DNA of 39,354 nucleotides from positions 1 to 39,354 of the forward strand of contig CANTEG010000020.1 of the NCBI GenBank assembly GCA_947652735.1, given 5' to 3'. The position numbers were made by a program, and so were the translations under genes. This stretch comes from an uncultured Lachnospiraceae bacterium. GTDB taxonomy: Bacteria; Bacillota; Clostridia; Lachnospirales; Lachnospiraceae. Shown piece after piece: positions 7,698-17,149 of the stretch. The stretch's first letter is position 1; each line of letters opens with the position of its first letter. Under the pieces are notes generated by a model, which ran no database searches, was not told the origin of the DNA, and saw nothing but the letters and a program-made list of their open reading frames with translations.

Positions 7698-8367
7698 ATG
7701 TAACAGATGCAGTATCGATGTCTTTGACAATTCCCATGTATGTCCGTTGTGCAATGGAGTTTTAGATAAGGCTACGACTACCGATTATCATTCAAAATCG
7801 AATATGTATCCGGATGTTATGCCGAAGATAAAGAAGCTGAAGCTGTTTATTAAGATATTTGTTTTTGTCTCGCTTGTGATTGAGGGTATACTTATTTTGG
7901 TAAATAGCCTGACAGACAGTCATTTCAAATGGTCGCTTATCTGCGGTGTCGTGCTTACGTATGCATGCTTTACCGTGATATTTACATTTCAGCGTGACAG
8001 GGGGCACAGGACAAAGCTTTTTATGCAGGCTGTTGCTGCCATGCTGCTTGTGTACCTGATAGATGTTGTCATAGGCTATAATGGATGGTCTTTGAATTAT
8101 GCAATACCATGTATCATTATGTCTATGGATGGAATTATAATTATTCTTATGCTTGCCAACATAAGACATTGGCAGAATTATCTGCTATTGCAGATTATGA
8201 TGCTTTTTGTCAGTATCATTTTTGTTGTGCTTGCTGCATGTAACTTGGTAAAGCACCCGGTTCTGACTATTATAGCTGCTGCTATAAGCGGGCTTTGTCT
8301 GTTGGGAAGCTTTATCTTTGGTGATAAAAAAGCGGTCGGTGAACTGACCAGAAGGTTTAGGATATAA
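7690..8367 (+). CDS. Zinc-ribbon integral membrane protein (DUF6320-like)
   Basis: A 225-residue protein. An N-terminal zinc ribbon (Cys4, Cys7, then CPLC) is followed by about six hydrophobic segments between residues 50 and 215, such as LFIKIFVFVSLVIEGILILV and YLLLQIMMLFVSIIFVVLAA. The start ATG lies inside the end of the acyltransferase gene, so the two are translationally coupled. I associate this architecture with acyltransferase/esterase clusters in Firmicutes, from memory. Its molecular role is unknown; a membrane anchor for the acyltransferase is one possibility. Confidence 0.72.
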   Translation: MSKCNRCSIDVFDNSHVCPLCNGVLDKATTTDYHSKSNMYPDVMPKIKKLKLFIKIFVFVSLVIEGILILVNSLTDSHFKWSLICGVVLTYACFTVIFTFQRDRGHRTKLFMQAVAAMLLVYLIDVVIGYNGWSLNYAIPCIIMSMDGIIIILMLANIRHWQNYLLLQIMMLFVSIIFVVLAACNLVKHPVLTIIAAAISGLCLLGSFIFGDKKAVGELTRRFRI

Positions 8368-8371
8368 AATT

Positions 8372-9349
8372 ATGGAAAATGAAATCAGTAAGCGTGGAAA
8401 AATAATCAGGGAAGTAGTGTATGAGTTTAACCATAACCGTAAGCTTGTTGATTATTTTGTGGAGGAGACAAGAGGGGTCAGTGAAATGGATAAGGCGTTT
8501 AACTATCCCTCCTATATAAAAACAAGACGGATATCTCTTGATAACTTTGAAATGGAACTTATATCAAGGGAAGTGGCAGAAGCCAAACAGGAAAGCGAAG
8601 AACAGTCAGCAAAAACAGTTATTTTACAGCTTCATGGCGGCGGTTATGTCAATGCATTTAAAAATAACTATAGAACGATGGCGGGACTTTATAGTGAAGC
8701 AGGTGACGGTGCAGATGTTTTATCTATCGATTACAGAGTGGCACCTGACAATCCGTATCCTGCTGCATTTGAAGATTCCGTTGCTGCATATGAATGGCTG
8801 CTTGAAAACGGATATAGTGAGAATGAAATTATTCTTGCAGGAGACTCAGCGGGAGGCGGTCTTGCAATGTCACTGTGCCATTTCCTAAGGGATGAGGGAA
8901 GACCGCTTCCAGCAGGTATTGTGGCAATGTCACCGTGGACGGACCTTTTGGCGACAGGTGCATCCTATAAGGAAAACTATGATATTGACCCTGTATTCGG
9001 GCAAAATGAAAGCAGTCTGATATATAACAATCCCTATGTTGGGGAACATGACCCGAAAAACCCATATATTTCACCTTTGTATGGTGATTTTACGGACTTT
9101 CCGCCTATGTTGATACAGGTGGGAACATATGAAATGCTGTTAAGTGATTCTGAGGAGGTTGCCCAAAAAGCAAAGCAGGCGGGGGTAAAGGTAAGGCTTT
9201 CAGTGTACGAGGGAATGTTTCATGTATTCCAGATGGCAGCAAAGCTCATGCCGGAGTCAAAGCAGGCGTGGACAGAGGTTCATGGATTTATCAAAGCCAT
9301 AATGCAACAACAAAATGGGGAGGATTTCAGGAAAACAGGTTGTGATTGA
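8372..9349 (+). CDS. Alpha/beta hydrolase, HSL-type esterase (acetyl esterase-like)
   Basis: A 325-residue cytoplasmic esterase of the hormone-sensitive-lipase family. The oxyanion-hole motif HGGG is at 88-91. The nucleophile elbow GDSAGG carries Ser159, and the other triad members fit Asp259 (in LLSDSEE) and His284 (in GMFHVFQ). Family members cleave short acyl esters, such as acetyl groups. It starts 4 bases after the zinc-ribbon membrane protein, so acyltransferase, membrane protein and esterase form one operon that could add and remove the same acyl group. The substrate is unknown. Confidence 0.88.
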   Translation: MENEISKRGKIIREVVYEFNHNRKLVDYFVEETRGVSEMDKAFNYPSYIKTRRISLDNFEMELISREVAEAKQESEEQSAKTVILQLHGGGYVNAFKNNYRTMAGLYSEAGDGADVLSIDYRVAPDNPYPAAFEDSVAAYEWLLENGYSENEIILAGDSAGGGLAMSLCHFLRDEGRPLPAGIVAMSPWTDLLATGASYKENYDIDPVFGQNESSLIYNNPYVGEHDPKNPYISPLYGDFTDFPPMLIQVGTYEMLLSDSEEVAQKAKQAGVKVRLSVYEGMFHVFQMAAKLMPESKQAWTEVHGFIKAIMQQQNGEDFRKTGCD

Positions 9350-9418
9350 GGGTACACAACAATTTTATTGGAATCAAATCAGGAATGGTTGACGTTCAAC
9401 GAAAAGGGAGTATTGCAC

Positions 9419-10228
9419 ATGAGGATAGCACTTGCAGAAATGCATATGGTGTGGGAGGACAAGCAAAAAAATACTGACAAGCTGTTGCACATTTTAGAGG
9501 GAATCAAGGACAAAAATGTGCAGCTTTTGTTATGTCCTGAAATGACATTTACGGGGTTTTCCATGCATACAAAGCAGACAGCAGAAGCTGATTTTGAAAC
9601 CGTTAATAAAATTAAGGAGTTTTCAAAGTGTTATAATATTGCAATCGGCTTTGGATGGGTAAAAAAAGGAGAAGATGAGAAAGGACTTTGCGAAAATCAT
9701 TACACGGTAGTCTCCAATCAGGGAGACGTTCTGCTTGACTACACAAAGCTGCATCCGTTCAGTTACAGTGGAGAGGACAAATATTTTAAGGGTGGTGACA
9801 GTCTGTCTGTATGCTCTTTGGGAGAGTTTTGTCTGGGAGTATCCATATGCTACGATTTGAGATTTCCTGAAATTTATCAGATAATGTCAAATGTGGCAGA
9901 TTTTATAGTGGTGCCTGCAAATTGGCCTGAAAGACGAAGCGATGCGTGGCTTACGCTGCTTTGTGCAAGGGCAATCGAAAATCAGTGCTATATTGCAGGA
10001 ATCAACTGTAGGGGTACGATAAATGAAATCGCTTACAGCGGGAATTCAACCGTTATATCACCAGAGGGCAGTGTGATTTTGCCTGTTTTTGACCTGTCAT
10101 TTTCAGACGGGGATAAGGTTTTTATTTATGATATAAAAAATGATGTTAAAAATATAAGGGAAGCGTTCCCGACAAAAAAAGACAGGAGGCCTGAGTTTTA
10201 CAAAAAGGCTTTCTTAAGCAAATCTTAA
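9419..10228 (+). CDS. Nitrilase-superfamily amidohydrolase (omega-amidase / YafV-like)
   Basis: A 269-residue carbon-nitrogen hydrolase. The catalytic triad is Glu41 (CPEMTFTGF), Lys110 (DYTKLHPF) and Cys144 (VSICYDLRFPE). The segments GEDKYFKGG, VVPANWPERRSDAW and CARAIENQCYIAG resemble the omega-amidase/YafV branch, which hydrolyses alpha-ketoglutaramate and alpha-ketosuccinamate, the by-products of glutamine and asparagine transaminases. The ATG at 9419, with AGGGAG before it, was chosen over a TTG at 9368. It follows the esterase by 69 bases and may be the last gene of that operon. The substrate within the nitrilase family is inferred. Confidence 0.85.
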   Translation: MRIALAEMHMVWEDKQKNTDKLLHILEGIKDKNVQLLLCPEMTFTGFSMHTKQTAEADFETVNKIKEFSKCYNIAIGFGWVKKGEDEKGLCENHYTVVSNQGDVLLDYTKLHPFSYSGEDKYFKGGDSLSVCSLGEFCLGVSICYDLRFPEIYQIMSNVADFIVVPANWPERRSDAWLTLLCARAIENQCYIAGINCRGTINEIAYSGNSTVISPEGSVILPVFDLSFSDGDKVFIYDIKNDVKNIREAFPTKKDRRPEFYKKAFLSKS

Positions 10229-10294
10229 ATATTCACGTTGTTTTATCTTAAAAATATTTCTGTCATAATAAGTCCCATGGGAGGTAAAGGGAAC

Positions 10295-10999
10295 ATGTAT
10301 AATATACTCGTTTGTGATGATGAAAAGGACATAGTAGAGGCTCTTACCATTTACTTGTCTGGTGAAGGATACGGAATTGTTAAGGCTTATAGTGGAACTG
10401 AAGCAGTTGACATAATGTTGAATGAGACAAAAAGGGACGACATTCATCTTGTGCTGATGGACATTATGATGCCGGTTATGGATGGCATAGCTGCAATGGC
10501 AAAGATAAGAAGTATTTCAAATATTCCCGTTATTCTTCTTACGGCAAAGAGTGAAGATACTGACAAGGTGTTAGGACTTAATATCGGTGCGGATGATTAT
10601 GTAACAAAGCCATTTAACCCTGTTGAGCTGATTGCAAGAGTCAGGGCACAGCTTAGAAGGTACATGCAGCTTGGCGGTGGAGGAAAACAGGATGCCAGTG
10701 ACAAGCTTGTAATCGGAACCATTGAGCTTGATGACAGAAAGAAAATTGTTACGGTTGACGGCGAGGAGGTTTCACTTACGCCTACGGAATTCCAGATTTT
10801 GAAGCTTTTGATGAATAATCCGGGCAAGGTATTTTCTCCGAGAGACATATACAAGCTTGTGTGGGAGGATGCACCCATAGGAAATGAAAATACGGTTGCC
10901 GTACATATCAGACATCTTCGGGAAAAAATTGAAATTAACCCGTCGGAACCGAGGTATTTGAAAGTAGTCTGGGGACAAGGCTACAAATTAGAGGAGTGA
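10295..10999 (+). CDS. OmpR-family response regulator
   Basis: A 234-residue DNA-binding response regulator. The receiver has CDDE at 7-10, phosphoacceptor Asp56 in LVLMDIMMP and Lys105 in YVTKPF. The C-terminal winged helix has TPTEFQILKLLMNNPG and HIRHLREKIE. The start at 10295 follows GGAGG about 10 bases upstream. It lies 5 bases before the histidine kinase gene, so they form a cognate pair. The target genes are not known. VanR/WalR-like domain order alone does not tell which stimulus is sensed. Confidence 0.95.
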   Translation: MYNILVCDDEKDIVEALTIYLSGEGYGIVKAYSGTEAVDIMLNETKRDDIHLVLMDIMMPVMDGIAAMAKIRSISNIPVILLTAKSEDTDKVLGLNIGADDYVTKPFNPVELIARVRAQLRRYMQLGGGGKQDASDKLVIGTIELDDRKKIVTVDGEEVSLTPTEFQILKLLMNNPGKVFSPRDIYKLVWEDAPIGNENTVAVHIRHLREKIEINPSEPRYLKVVWGQGYKLEE

Positions 11000-11004
11000 T
11001 TTGA

Positions 11005-13515
11005 ATGAAAAAATTAAAGAAAAGTGGGTTGGCAAAGTTTGTGGCATGCCTGGTTATGTCGGTTGCAATCATTAGTGCAGTGGCATTTGCCCTTCTTGAA
11101 ATATATATGTATAGTTATCGTCTTCAGGGAGAGGGTGCTTCGGAAAATATCAAGGAAAACGTAATAGAAAAAATTGCCGATGAGTACATGGCAGAAGTTA
11201 TTTGGGGCTATTATAATGCTGTGGTTTCTGATAGTGTGCAGGAGATTGCATATTATGAAAAAAAGTTTAGTGAGGAAAACTCGAATATTGCTTTTTCAGT
11301 GGAACCTGTGCTGCCAAATAAGCGTCATTTACCATCATTGTCAAACTTTTTATGCAGCAATTACCAGTACAGCAAATATGATATTGTGTCTGTGCCAACG
11401 GCAAATGTTACAAAGAGCTTCGTATATTACGTGGGACGAAATGATACAGATTCTCTTTTAAGGGGTGATATTAGTGATGCTTCATTTTCCACTACTATAA
11501 ATAATGTTAATGGGGAAGAAAATTATAATGTAAATGTATATGAGCCGGATATGGCAACGACCACGGTACAGACCACGGAGGAAAATAGCGGGAATGTGGC
11601 GACCACGGCTACAGAGGAAGCACGTTCGGATACGGGGATGGAGGATTTGACAGGAGCAAATCTGACAACGGAAGAGGTAAGTTATGAAGATGGTGAGTTT
11701 TCAAACAGAAATTTAGATGAATATTTATACACGGACGCATATACGTATTATAAATATTTTCATGGTTATGATGTCACGGGAAATCAGTATGAAATAGGGA
11801 ATGATGGCTTTGTAACCGGCAATAATTCATATGTTGAGGATAGGAATTATGTTGCAAATAACGGCATTCATGCATTTCGGAGAGATGATGGAAAATGGTG
11901 CTATCTGGATATGGCTCCTGATTTTTGCACAGACTATAATAATTTCTTCTTAGAGGTTGATTCAAAATACGAGCAGTGGAGTTATACCGAGTATTTTGAT
12001 AATGAAACTATGGCATACCATGTTGATGTGGAGGGAACAAATTATGCGGATGTTGAGGTGAATTATTATGTAAAATCCAATATTACCGCGAGTGACAGGT
12101 TTTATTATTCACCTGTAATAAGATATATAGATGTGGCAGTTGATAACGGGGTCACGATACTTGTAATTTCAATTTTGCTTATATTTGTACTTGGGGCATA
12201 TCTTGTATCTGCCGCAGGGCACGGGAATGCATCTGATGAACTTTACTTATCATTTATTGATAAGATACCGTACGATATCATGCTTGCATTAATACCATGT
12301 GCGTTTATACCGGTCAGTATGGTGTGGGCAGGCCAGAGGTTTTATGGGGTACTTGGATGTGGGGCAGTAGCTTTTATTGTTCCGATTCTGCTTTATACGA
12401 CAGCGGCAAGGATTAAGGTTGGCGGGTTGTTTAAAAATACAGTATGCTACAGACTGATGAAGCTTTTGTTTAAGGGTGTAAAAAAGCTTGTAAAAGCAAT
12501 GGGACGCTGTATCAGGGTACTTTGGAATAATTTAAATTTATACGGCAAATATTTAGGCGTGTTTATTTTGGTAGCAGCATTGGAAGCATTTTCAATTTTG
12601 TGCGGAGCATTTGGTGCCTTTGCCGTGGTCTGGGTGCTGGAGAAGCTTGCATTTGGTGCCATACTGATTATCGTATGTATCAATTTGAGCAAGCTTAAGG
12701 ATGCAGGAAAACGGATTGCAGGCGGAGAGATTGACTATGAAGTGAATACGGAAAAGATGCTTGGTGAATTTAAGCAGCACGGCGACAACCTAAACAGTAT
12801 ACAAAGTGGAATTTCAAATGCAGTTTCTGAGTCGTTAAAGAGCGAGCACATGAAGACGGAGCTTATCACAAACGTCTCCCATGATTTGAAAACACCGCTC
12901 ACGTCAATTATTAATTATGTGGATTTGTTAAAGAAAGAAAAGCTTGATAACGAGACTGCAACGGAATATATTGAGGTTCTTGACAGACAGTCGGCACGAT
13001 TGAAAAAGCTGATACAGGATTTGATAGATGCGTCAAAGGCATCTACAGGGAATGTTGATGTCACCCTTGAAAAAATGGGGGTGCAGGTCATCATAAATCA
13101 GGTGCTTGCGGAATTCGAGGATAAGCTTGCAAAAAGAGGAATCAGGGCAATTGTAAAATGTGAGGAAGAATATTATGTTATGGCGGACGGCAGGCTGCTG
13201 TGGAGGGTTATGGAGAACCTGATTAATAACATAGAAAAGTATGCACTGGATAATTCCAGAGTGTATGTGGATGTTGAAAACTGCAAAAACGGCTATGTCA
13301 GCGTAACATTTAAGAACATATCCCAAGATGAGTTAAACATCACAGGTGAGGAGCTTATGGAGCGGTTTGTGCGCGGTGACCGTTCAAGAAATACAGAGGG
13401 AAGTGGTCTTGGTTTATCCATAGCACGAAGTCTTATGGAATTACAAAAGGGACAAATTGAAATAATTGTTGACGGAGACTTATTTAAGGTTGTATTATTG
13501 TTAATAGTTGGCTAA
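11005..13515 (+). CDS. Multi-pass membrane sensor histidine kinase
   Basis: An 836-residue kinase. One membrane segment lies at about 13-36, followed by a large extracellular domain of about 340 residues. That domain includes a Thr/Glu-rich linker (near 190-230) and a tyrosine-rich stretch (YLYTDAYTYYKYF). Several more membrane segments follow between about 380 and 560. The kinase core has the H box NVSHDLKTPL with phosphoacceptor His626, an N box in MENLINNIEKYA, and the G box GSGLGLSIA. The large external domain is unlike the usual VanS or WalK sensor and I do not recognise it. It starts after GAGGAG and is followed by nptA with a 41-base gap. Confidence 0.92.
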   Translation: MKKLKKSGLAKFVACLVMSVAIISAVAFALLEIYMYSYRLQGEGASENIKENVIEKIADEYMAEVIWGYYNAVVSDSVQEIAYYEKKFSEENSNIAFSVEPVLPNKRHLPSLSNFLCSNYQYSKYDIVSVPTANVTKSFVYYVGRNDTDSLLRGDISDASFSTTINNVNGEENYNVNVYEPDMATTTVQTTEENSGNVATTATEEARSDTGMEDLTGANLTTEEVSYEDGEFSNRNLDEYLYTDAYTYYKYFHGYDVTGNQYEIGNDGFVTGNNSYVEDRNYVANNGIHAFRRDDGKWCYLDMAPDFCTDYNNFFLEVDSKYEQWSYTEYFDNETMAYHVDVEGTNYADVEVNYYVKSNITASDRFYYSPVIRYIDVAVDNGVTILVISILLIFVLGAYLVSAAGHGNASDELYLSFIDKIPYDIMLALIPCAFIPVSMVWAGQRFYGVLGCGAVAFIVPILLYTTAARIKVGGLFKNTVCYRLMKLLFKGVKKLVKAMGRCIRVLWNNLNLYGKYLGVFILVAALEAFSILCGAFGAFAVVWVLEKLAFGAILIIVCINLSKLKDAGKRIAGGEIDYEVNTEKMLGEFKQHGDNLNSIQSGISNAVSESLKSEHMKTELITNVSHDLKTPLTSIINYVDLLKKEKLDNETATEYIEVLDRQSARLKKLIQDLIDASKASTGNVDVTLEKMGVQVIINQVLAEFEDKLAKRGIRAIVKCEEEYYVMADGRLLWRVMENLINNIEKYALDNSRVYVDVENCKNGYVSVTFKNISQDELNITGEELMERFVRGDRSRNTEGSGLGLSIARSLMELQKGQIEIIVDGDLFKVVLLLIVG

Positions 13516-13556
13516 TGTGCCATTTACTACATAACTTTAACAATAAGGAGAACTTT

Positions 13557-15326
13557 ATGGATATCTTTAATATTTTGTCCATGATAGGCGGACTTGCATT
13601 ATTCCTTTATGGTATGCATGTCATGGGAGATGCACTTGCAAAGATGTCTGGAGGAAAGCTTGAGAAAATACTGGAGAAGCTTACGTCCAACAGACTGTCT
13701 GCCGTACTGCTGGGCGCTGGAGTTACTGCTGTTATACAGTCATCAGGAGCAACTACCGTTATGGTTGTAGGTTTCGTAAACTCAGGTATTATGAAGCTTA
13801 ACCAGGCAGTGGGAATTATCATGGGTGCCAATATTGGTACGACTGTAACGTCATGGCTGCTTTCACTCACGGGAATTGAGGGCGGAAACCTCTTTGTACA
13901 GATGTTGAAGCCTACCTCTTTTACCCCTATACTTGCAGTTATTGGTGCTGTATTTGTAGTATTTTGTAAGAGTGAGAAAAAGCACAATTTGGGAACAATA
14001 TTTCTTGGCTTTGCAATACTGATGTATGGAATGAATGCCATGAGTACGGCAGTGGAACCGCTTAAGGATGTTCCGGAGTTTACAAACATACTTACTAAGT
14101 TTACCAATCCGATACTTGGACTGCTTGTAGGAATTGTACTTACAACGATTATGCAGTCTTCATCGGTTTCCATCGGTATATTGCAGGCACTTTGCTCCAC
14201 GGGAGCTGTGTCCTATGCACTTGCCATACCGATTATTATGGGACAGAATATAGGAAGCTGTACGACGGCAATCCTCTCAAGCATGGGTTCAAGCAAGGAT
14301 GCCAAGAGGGCGGCAGCAGTGCACTTTTACTTTAACTTAATTGGAACTACTGTATTTATGATAGGCTTTTATGTTTCGAACATATTTGTACAGTATGGTT
14401 TTTTAAATATGGCAGCTAATCCGGCGGGGATAGCAGTTGTACACTCATTGTTTAATGTTGCGGCAACAATTGTGCTTTTGCCATTGTCAGGATTCCTCGA
14501 GTTTCTTGCCGTTAAGACAATCAAGGATAAGGATGATGATGTTGAGGTCAGGGACAATGTGCTTCAGCTTTTGGATCCTGTATTTCTTGACCGGCCTGCA
14601 TTTGCAATTATGCAGTCAAGAAAGGTTGCTATCAAGATGGCTCACATTTCAAGAGAGGGTGTGCTGAAAGCCGTTTCCTTAATTGGAAGCTTTGATGAGC
14701 AAAAAGCACAGGATGTAAGGGATATTGAGGATTTGATTGACAGATATGAGGATGAGCTTGGCACTTATTTGCTTAGGCTCAGTAGCAAGGATTTGTCCAA
14801 GGAGGACAGTCACATATTGTCGGTGCTTCTTCATTCTATTGGAGATATTGAGCGTATCTCTGACCTTGCGGTTAACATTCTTTTGGGTGTGGAACAGATG
14901 CACGAAAAAGAGCAGAGCTTTTCAAAGAAGGCTATGGAAGAGCTTGCTGTATATGGACGTGCCCTGAGCGATATTCTGGATATGACGGTTTCGGCGTTAG
15001 AAAATAATGACAGAGAGATGGCAGCGATGGTTCAGCCGCTTGAAGACCTGATAGACGACCTGAATCAGGAGCTTAAGAGGAGACATGTTAAGAGACTTCG
15101 AAAAGGCAAATGTACCATTGAGCTTGGACTTAGCCTCTCAGACATTACTGATACCTATGAGCGTATTTCTGACCACTGTTCTAATATAGCAGTCTGCATC
15201 ATTCAGGTTGAGGAGGATGAGATGGACGCCCACGGATACCGCAAAGAGCTTAAGACGGATGCATTGTGGTTTGAAAATCAGTACATTGCATTTGAGCAGA
15301 AGTATATTCTGCCAAGCAGCAAATAA
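13557..15326 (+). CDS. Na/Pi cotransporter family protein with C-terminal PhoU-like domain
   Basis: A 589-residue NptA/YjbB-type transporter. Two inverted Na/Pi repeats carry the QSS signatures: VIQSSGATTVMVV near residues 59-71 and TIMQSSSVSIGIL further on, with GANIGTT and GQNIGSC after each. Membrane segments end near residue 330. The remainder is a helical PhoU-like domain with several acidic helices. The usual role is sodium-coupled phosphate transport across the cytoplasmic membrane; some members act as efflux or regulatory proteins. The start at 13557 has AAGGAG; an in-frame ATG at 13515 touching the kinase stop lacks one. Cotranscription with the two-component genes is likely. Confidence 0.92.
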   Translation: MDIFNILSMIGGLALFLYGMHVMGDALAKMSGGKLEKILEKLTSNRLSAVLLGAGVTAVIQSSGATTVMVVGFVNSGIMKLNQAVGIIMGANIGTTVTSWLLSLTGIEGGNLFVQMLKPTSFTPILAVIGAVFVVFCKSEKKHNLGTIFLGFAILMYGMNAMSTAVEPLKDVPEFTNILTKFTNPILGLLVGIVLTTIMQSSSVSIGILQALCSTGAVSYALAIPIIMGQNIGSCTTAILSSMGSSKDAKRAAAVHFYFNLIGTTVFMIGFYVSNIFVQYGFLNMAANPAGIAVVHSLFNVAATIVLLPLSGFLEFLAVKTIKDKDDDVEVRDNVLQLLDPVFLDRPAFAIMQSRKVAIKMAHISREGVLKAVSLIGSFDEQKAQDVRDIEDLIDRYEDELGTYLLRLSSKDLSKEDSHILSVLLHSIGDIERISDLAVNILLGVEQMHEKEQSFSKKAMEELAVYGRALSDILDMTVSALENNDREMAAMVQPLEDLIDDLNQELKRRHVKRLRKGKCTIELGLSLSDITDTYERISDHCSNIAVCIIQVEEDEMDAHGYRKELKTDALWFENQYIAFEQKYILPSSK

Positions 15327-15342
15327 ATACGTTAAAATTTTA

Positions 15343-15384
15343 CAGCCCATGAAACAGTTTTTACTGAAATTCATGGGCTGTTTT
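15343..15384. terminator. Bidirectional rho-independent terminator between nptA-like gene and ABC exporter
   Basis: An 11-bp stem, CAGCCCATGAA (15343-15353) with TTCATGGGCTG (15370-15380), contains a nested CAGT-TTTT-ACTG stem and is followed by TTTT and a T-rich tail. The other side has an A-rich stretch, so it may also end the convergent exporter transcript. Confidence 0.85.
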
Positions 15385-15408
15385 CATTTGTTTTTATTTA
15401 TTTTGTGG

Positions 15409-17148
15409 TCATGCAAACTGGCTGTTATAAAGGGCTGCATATTTGCCATTTTTCAGCATCAGTTCATTGTGATTTCCCACTTCCTTAATATCCCCATCTT
15501 CCATATACAAAATCATGTCAGCATCACGTATAGTGGAAAGGCGGTGTGCAATAACAAAACTGGTGCGGCCTTTCATCAGTCGGGCCATTGCCTGTTGAAT
15601 CAAAACTTCCGTGTGGGTATCTACGTTGCTGGTTGCCTCATCTAAAATCATAATTTCCGGGTCGGAGGCAATTGCGCGGGCAATGGTAAGAAGCTGTCGT
15701 TCGCCTTGGGAAATGTTTTCAGCCCCCTTTGCCAGTTCCATGTCATATCCGCCTGGGAGCGTTTTTATGAACGAATGGGCACAGGCGGATTTTGCCGAAG
15801 TGATAATCTTGTCTCTATCCATATTTTCTTCAGCATAACCAAGATTTTCGGCAATAGTTCCTTCAAAAAGCCATGTGTCCTGCAAAACCATGCCAAAACG
15901 GTTTCTCAGTTCTTCTCTCGACATGTCACAAATATTTACGCCGTCCACGGTAATTGCGCCGCCGTTGATTTCATAAAACCGCATCAGCAGATTAATCAGG
16001 GTCGTTTTGCCTGCACCTGTAGGTCCCACAATAGCCACCTTTTGACCTGGCTTCACTTCCAGATTGACACCATTCATCAGCATACGGTCAGGTGTATATC
16101 CAAATTGGACATTTTGGAAGGTTACACTGCCGGAACAATTTTTTGGAATGATACAATTTTCTTTTTCAGGCGTTTCTTCTTGGGCATCCAGTAAAGCAAA
16201 GATTCGGTCCCCAGCCGCCTTTGCTGCACCAAAGCTGCCTGCCATGCCTGCCAGTGATGAAAAAGGTTCTGCAAAACGACGGGTGTATTCCAGCATGGCC
16301 TGTACATTTCCCACTGTGATGAGCCCACCGATTGCACGGATACAACCTACAGCAGCACAAACAACATATCCCATATCATTCACCAGTGTGGTAATCGGGC
16401 TAACTGCACCAGCGGTTGTTTCTGCCTTGTAAGAACTGCTTTTCAATTCCTCATTCATGGCATGGAATCTTTGTTTTGCCCTGTCCTGATAACTGAAGGC
16501 TTGTACTACCTGTTGACCGTTATACATTTCTTCAATGTAGCCATTTAACTGACCAAGCAGTTCCTGCTGTTTTTCATAATGTCTGCCGCCTGACTTCATA
16601 ACGCCTGCCGCGCTCAATAAGGACAGCGGCACCATTATTACAGGAATCAATGTCAGCTTCGGACTGATTGCAAGCATCATAAGCAGGATTCCCACGGCTG
16701 TAATCACCTGTGTGACAATAGAGGTGAGGTTTTGGCTGACAGTATTGTTAATTGTATCTACATCATTTGTGATGATACTGAGAATATCACCGTGTGTATG
16801 TGTATCATAATAATCCAGCTTTAATCTGTGCATTTTGCTGTCAATATCACTTCGGATTTCCCGCATGACATCTGATGTAATCTTTGCCATATGGAAGCCC
16901 TGTAAAAATGAGAAAAACTGTGATATAAGGTACAGGCATACCAGTGCTGCAAGCAGCAGAAGTATGGTTTCCCAGTAAAATACACCGTCTTTTATGCTGT
17001 CAAACAAGGTTGTTGTGACTTTACCAATAACGAACGGAGCCATTACCGTGAAAATCGTACTAATACAGGCGAATAGTAATACGAAAGACAGACGAAGACG
17101 ATATGCTTTCATATATCCGAACAGTCGTTTAAATGTATTTTTTTTCAT
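15409..17148 (-). CDS. ABC exporter half-transporter, subunit B (membrane plus ATPase)
   Basis: A 579-residue half-transporter. Six membrane helices lie in the first 300 residues, then an ATPase domain with Walker A GPTGAGKTT and Walker B IMILDEATSNVD carrying the catalytic Glu. Its ABC signature is NISQGERQ instead of LSGGQ. Paired with the upstream subunit, which has a degenerate Walker B, it forms one half of a heterodimeric type IV exporter of the BmrCD/LmrCD kind. The start at 17148 comes 1 base after the upstream stop, with GGAGG inside that gene. Likely substrates are drugs or peptides; export is inferred from family and from MerR control. Confidence 0.93.
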   Translation of the reverse strand: MKKNTFKRLFGYMKAYRLRLSFVLLFACISTIFTVMAPFVIGKVTTTLFDSIKDGVFYWETILLLLAALVCLYLISQFFSFLQGFHMAKITSDVMREIRSDIDSKMHRLKLDYYDTHTHGDILSIITNDVDTINNTVSQNLTSIVTQVITAVGILLMMLAISPKLTLIPVIMVPLSLLSAAGVMKSGGRHYEKQQELLGQLNGYIEEMYNGQQVVQAFSYQDRAKQRFHAMNEELKSSSYKAETTAGAVSPITTLVNDMGYVVCAAVGCIRAIGGLITVGNVQAMLEYTRRFAEPFSSLAGMAGSFGAAKAAGDRIFALLDAQEETPEKENCIIPKNCSGSVTFQNVQFGYTPDRMLMNGVNLEVKPGQKVAIVGPTGAGKTTLINLLMRFYEINGGAITVDGVNICDMSREELRNRFGMVLQDTWLFEGTIAENLGYAEENMDRDKIITSAKSACAHSFIKTLPGGYDMELAKGAENISQGERQLLTIARAIASDPEIMILDEATSNVDTHTEVLIQQAMARLMKGRTSFVIAHRLSTIRDADMILYMEDGDIKEVGNHNELMLKNGKYAALYNSQFA

Positions 17149-17149
17149 A

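Noticed and set aside
13607-14200. Long minus-strand open frame inside the Na/Pi transporter gene
   Set aside because: It is a low-complexity shadow of the real plus-strand gene, with no RBS.
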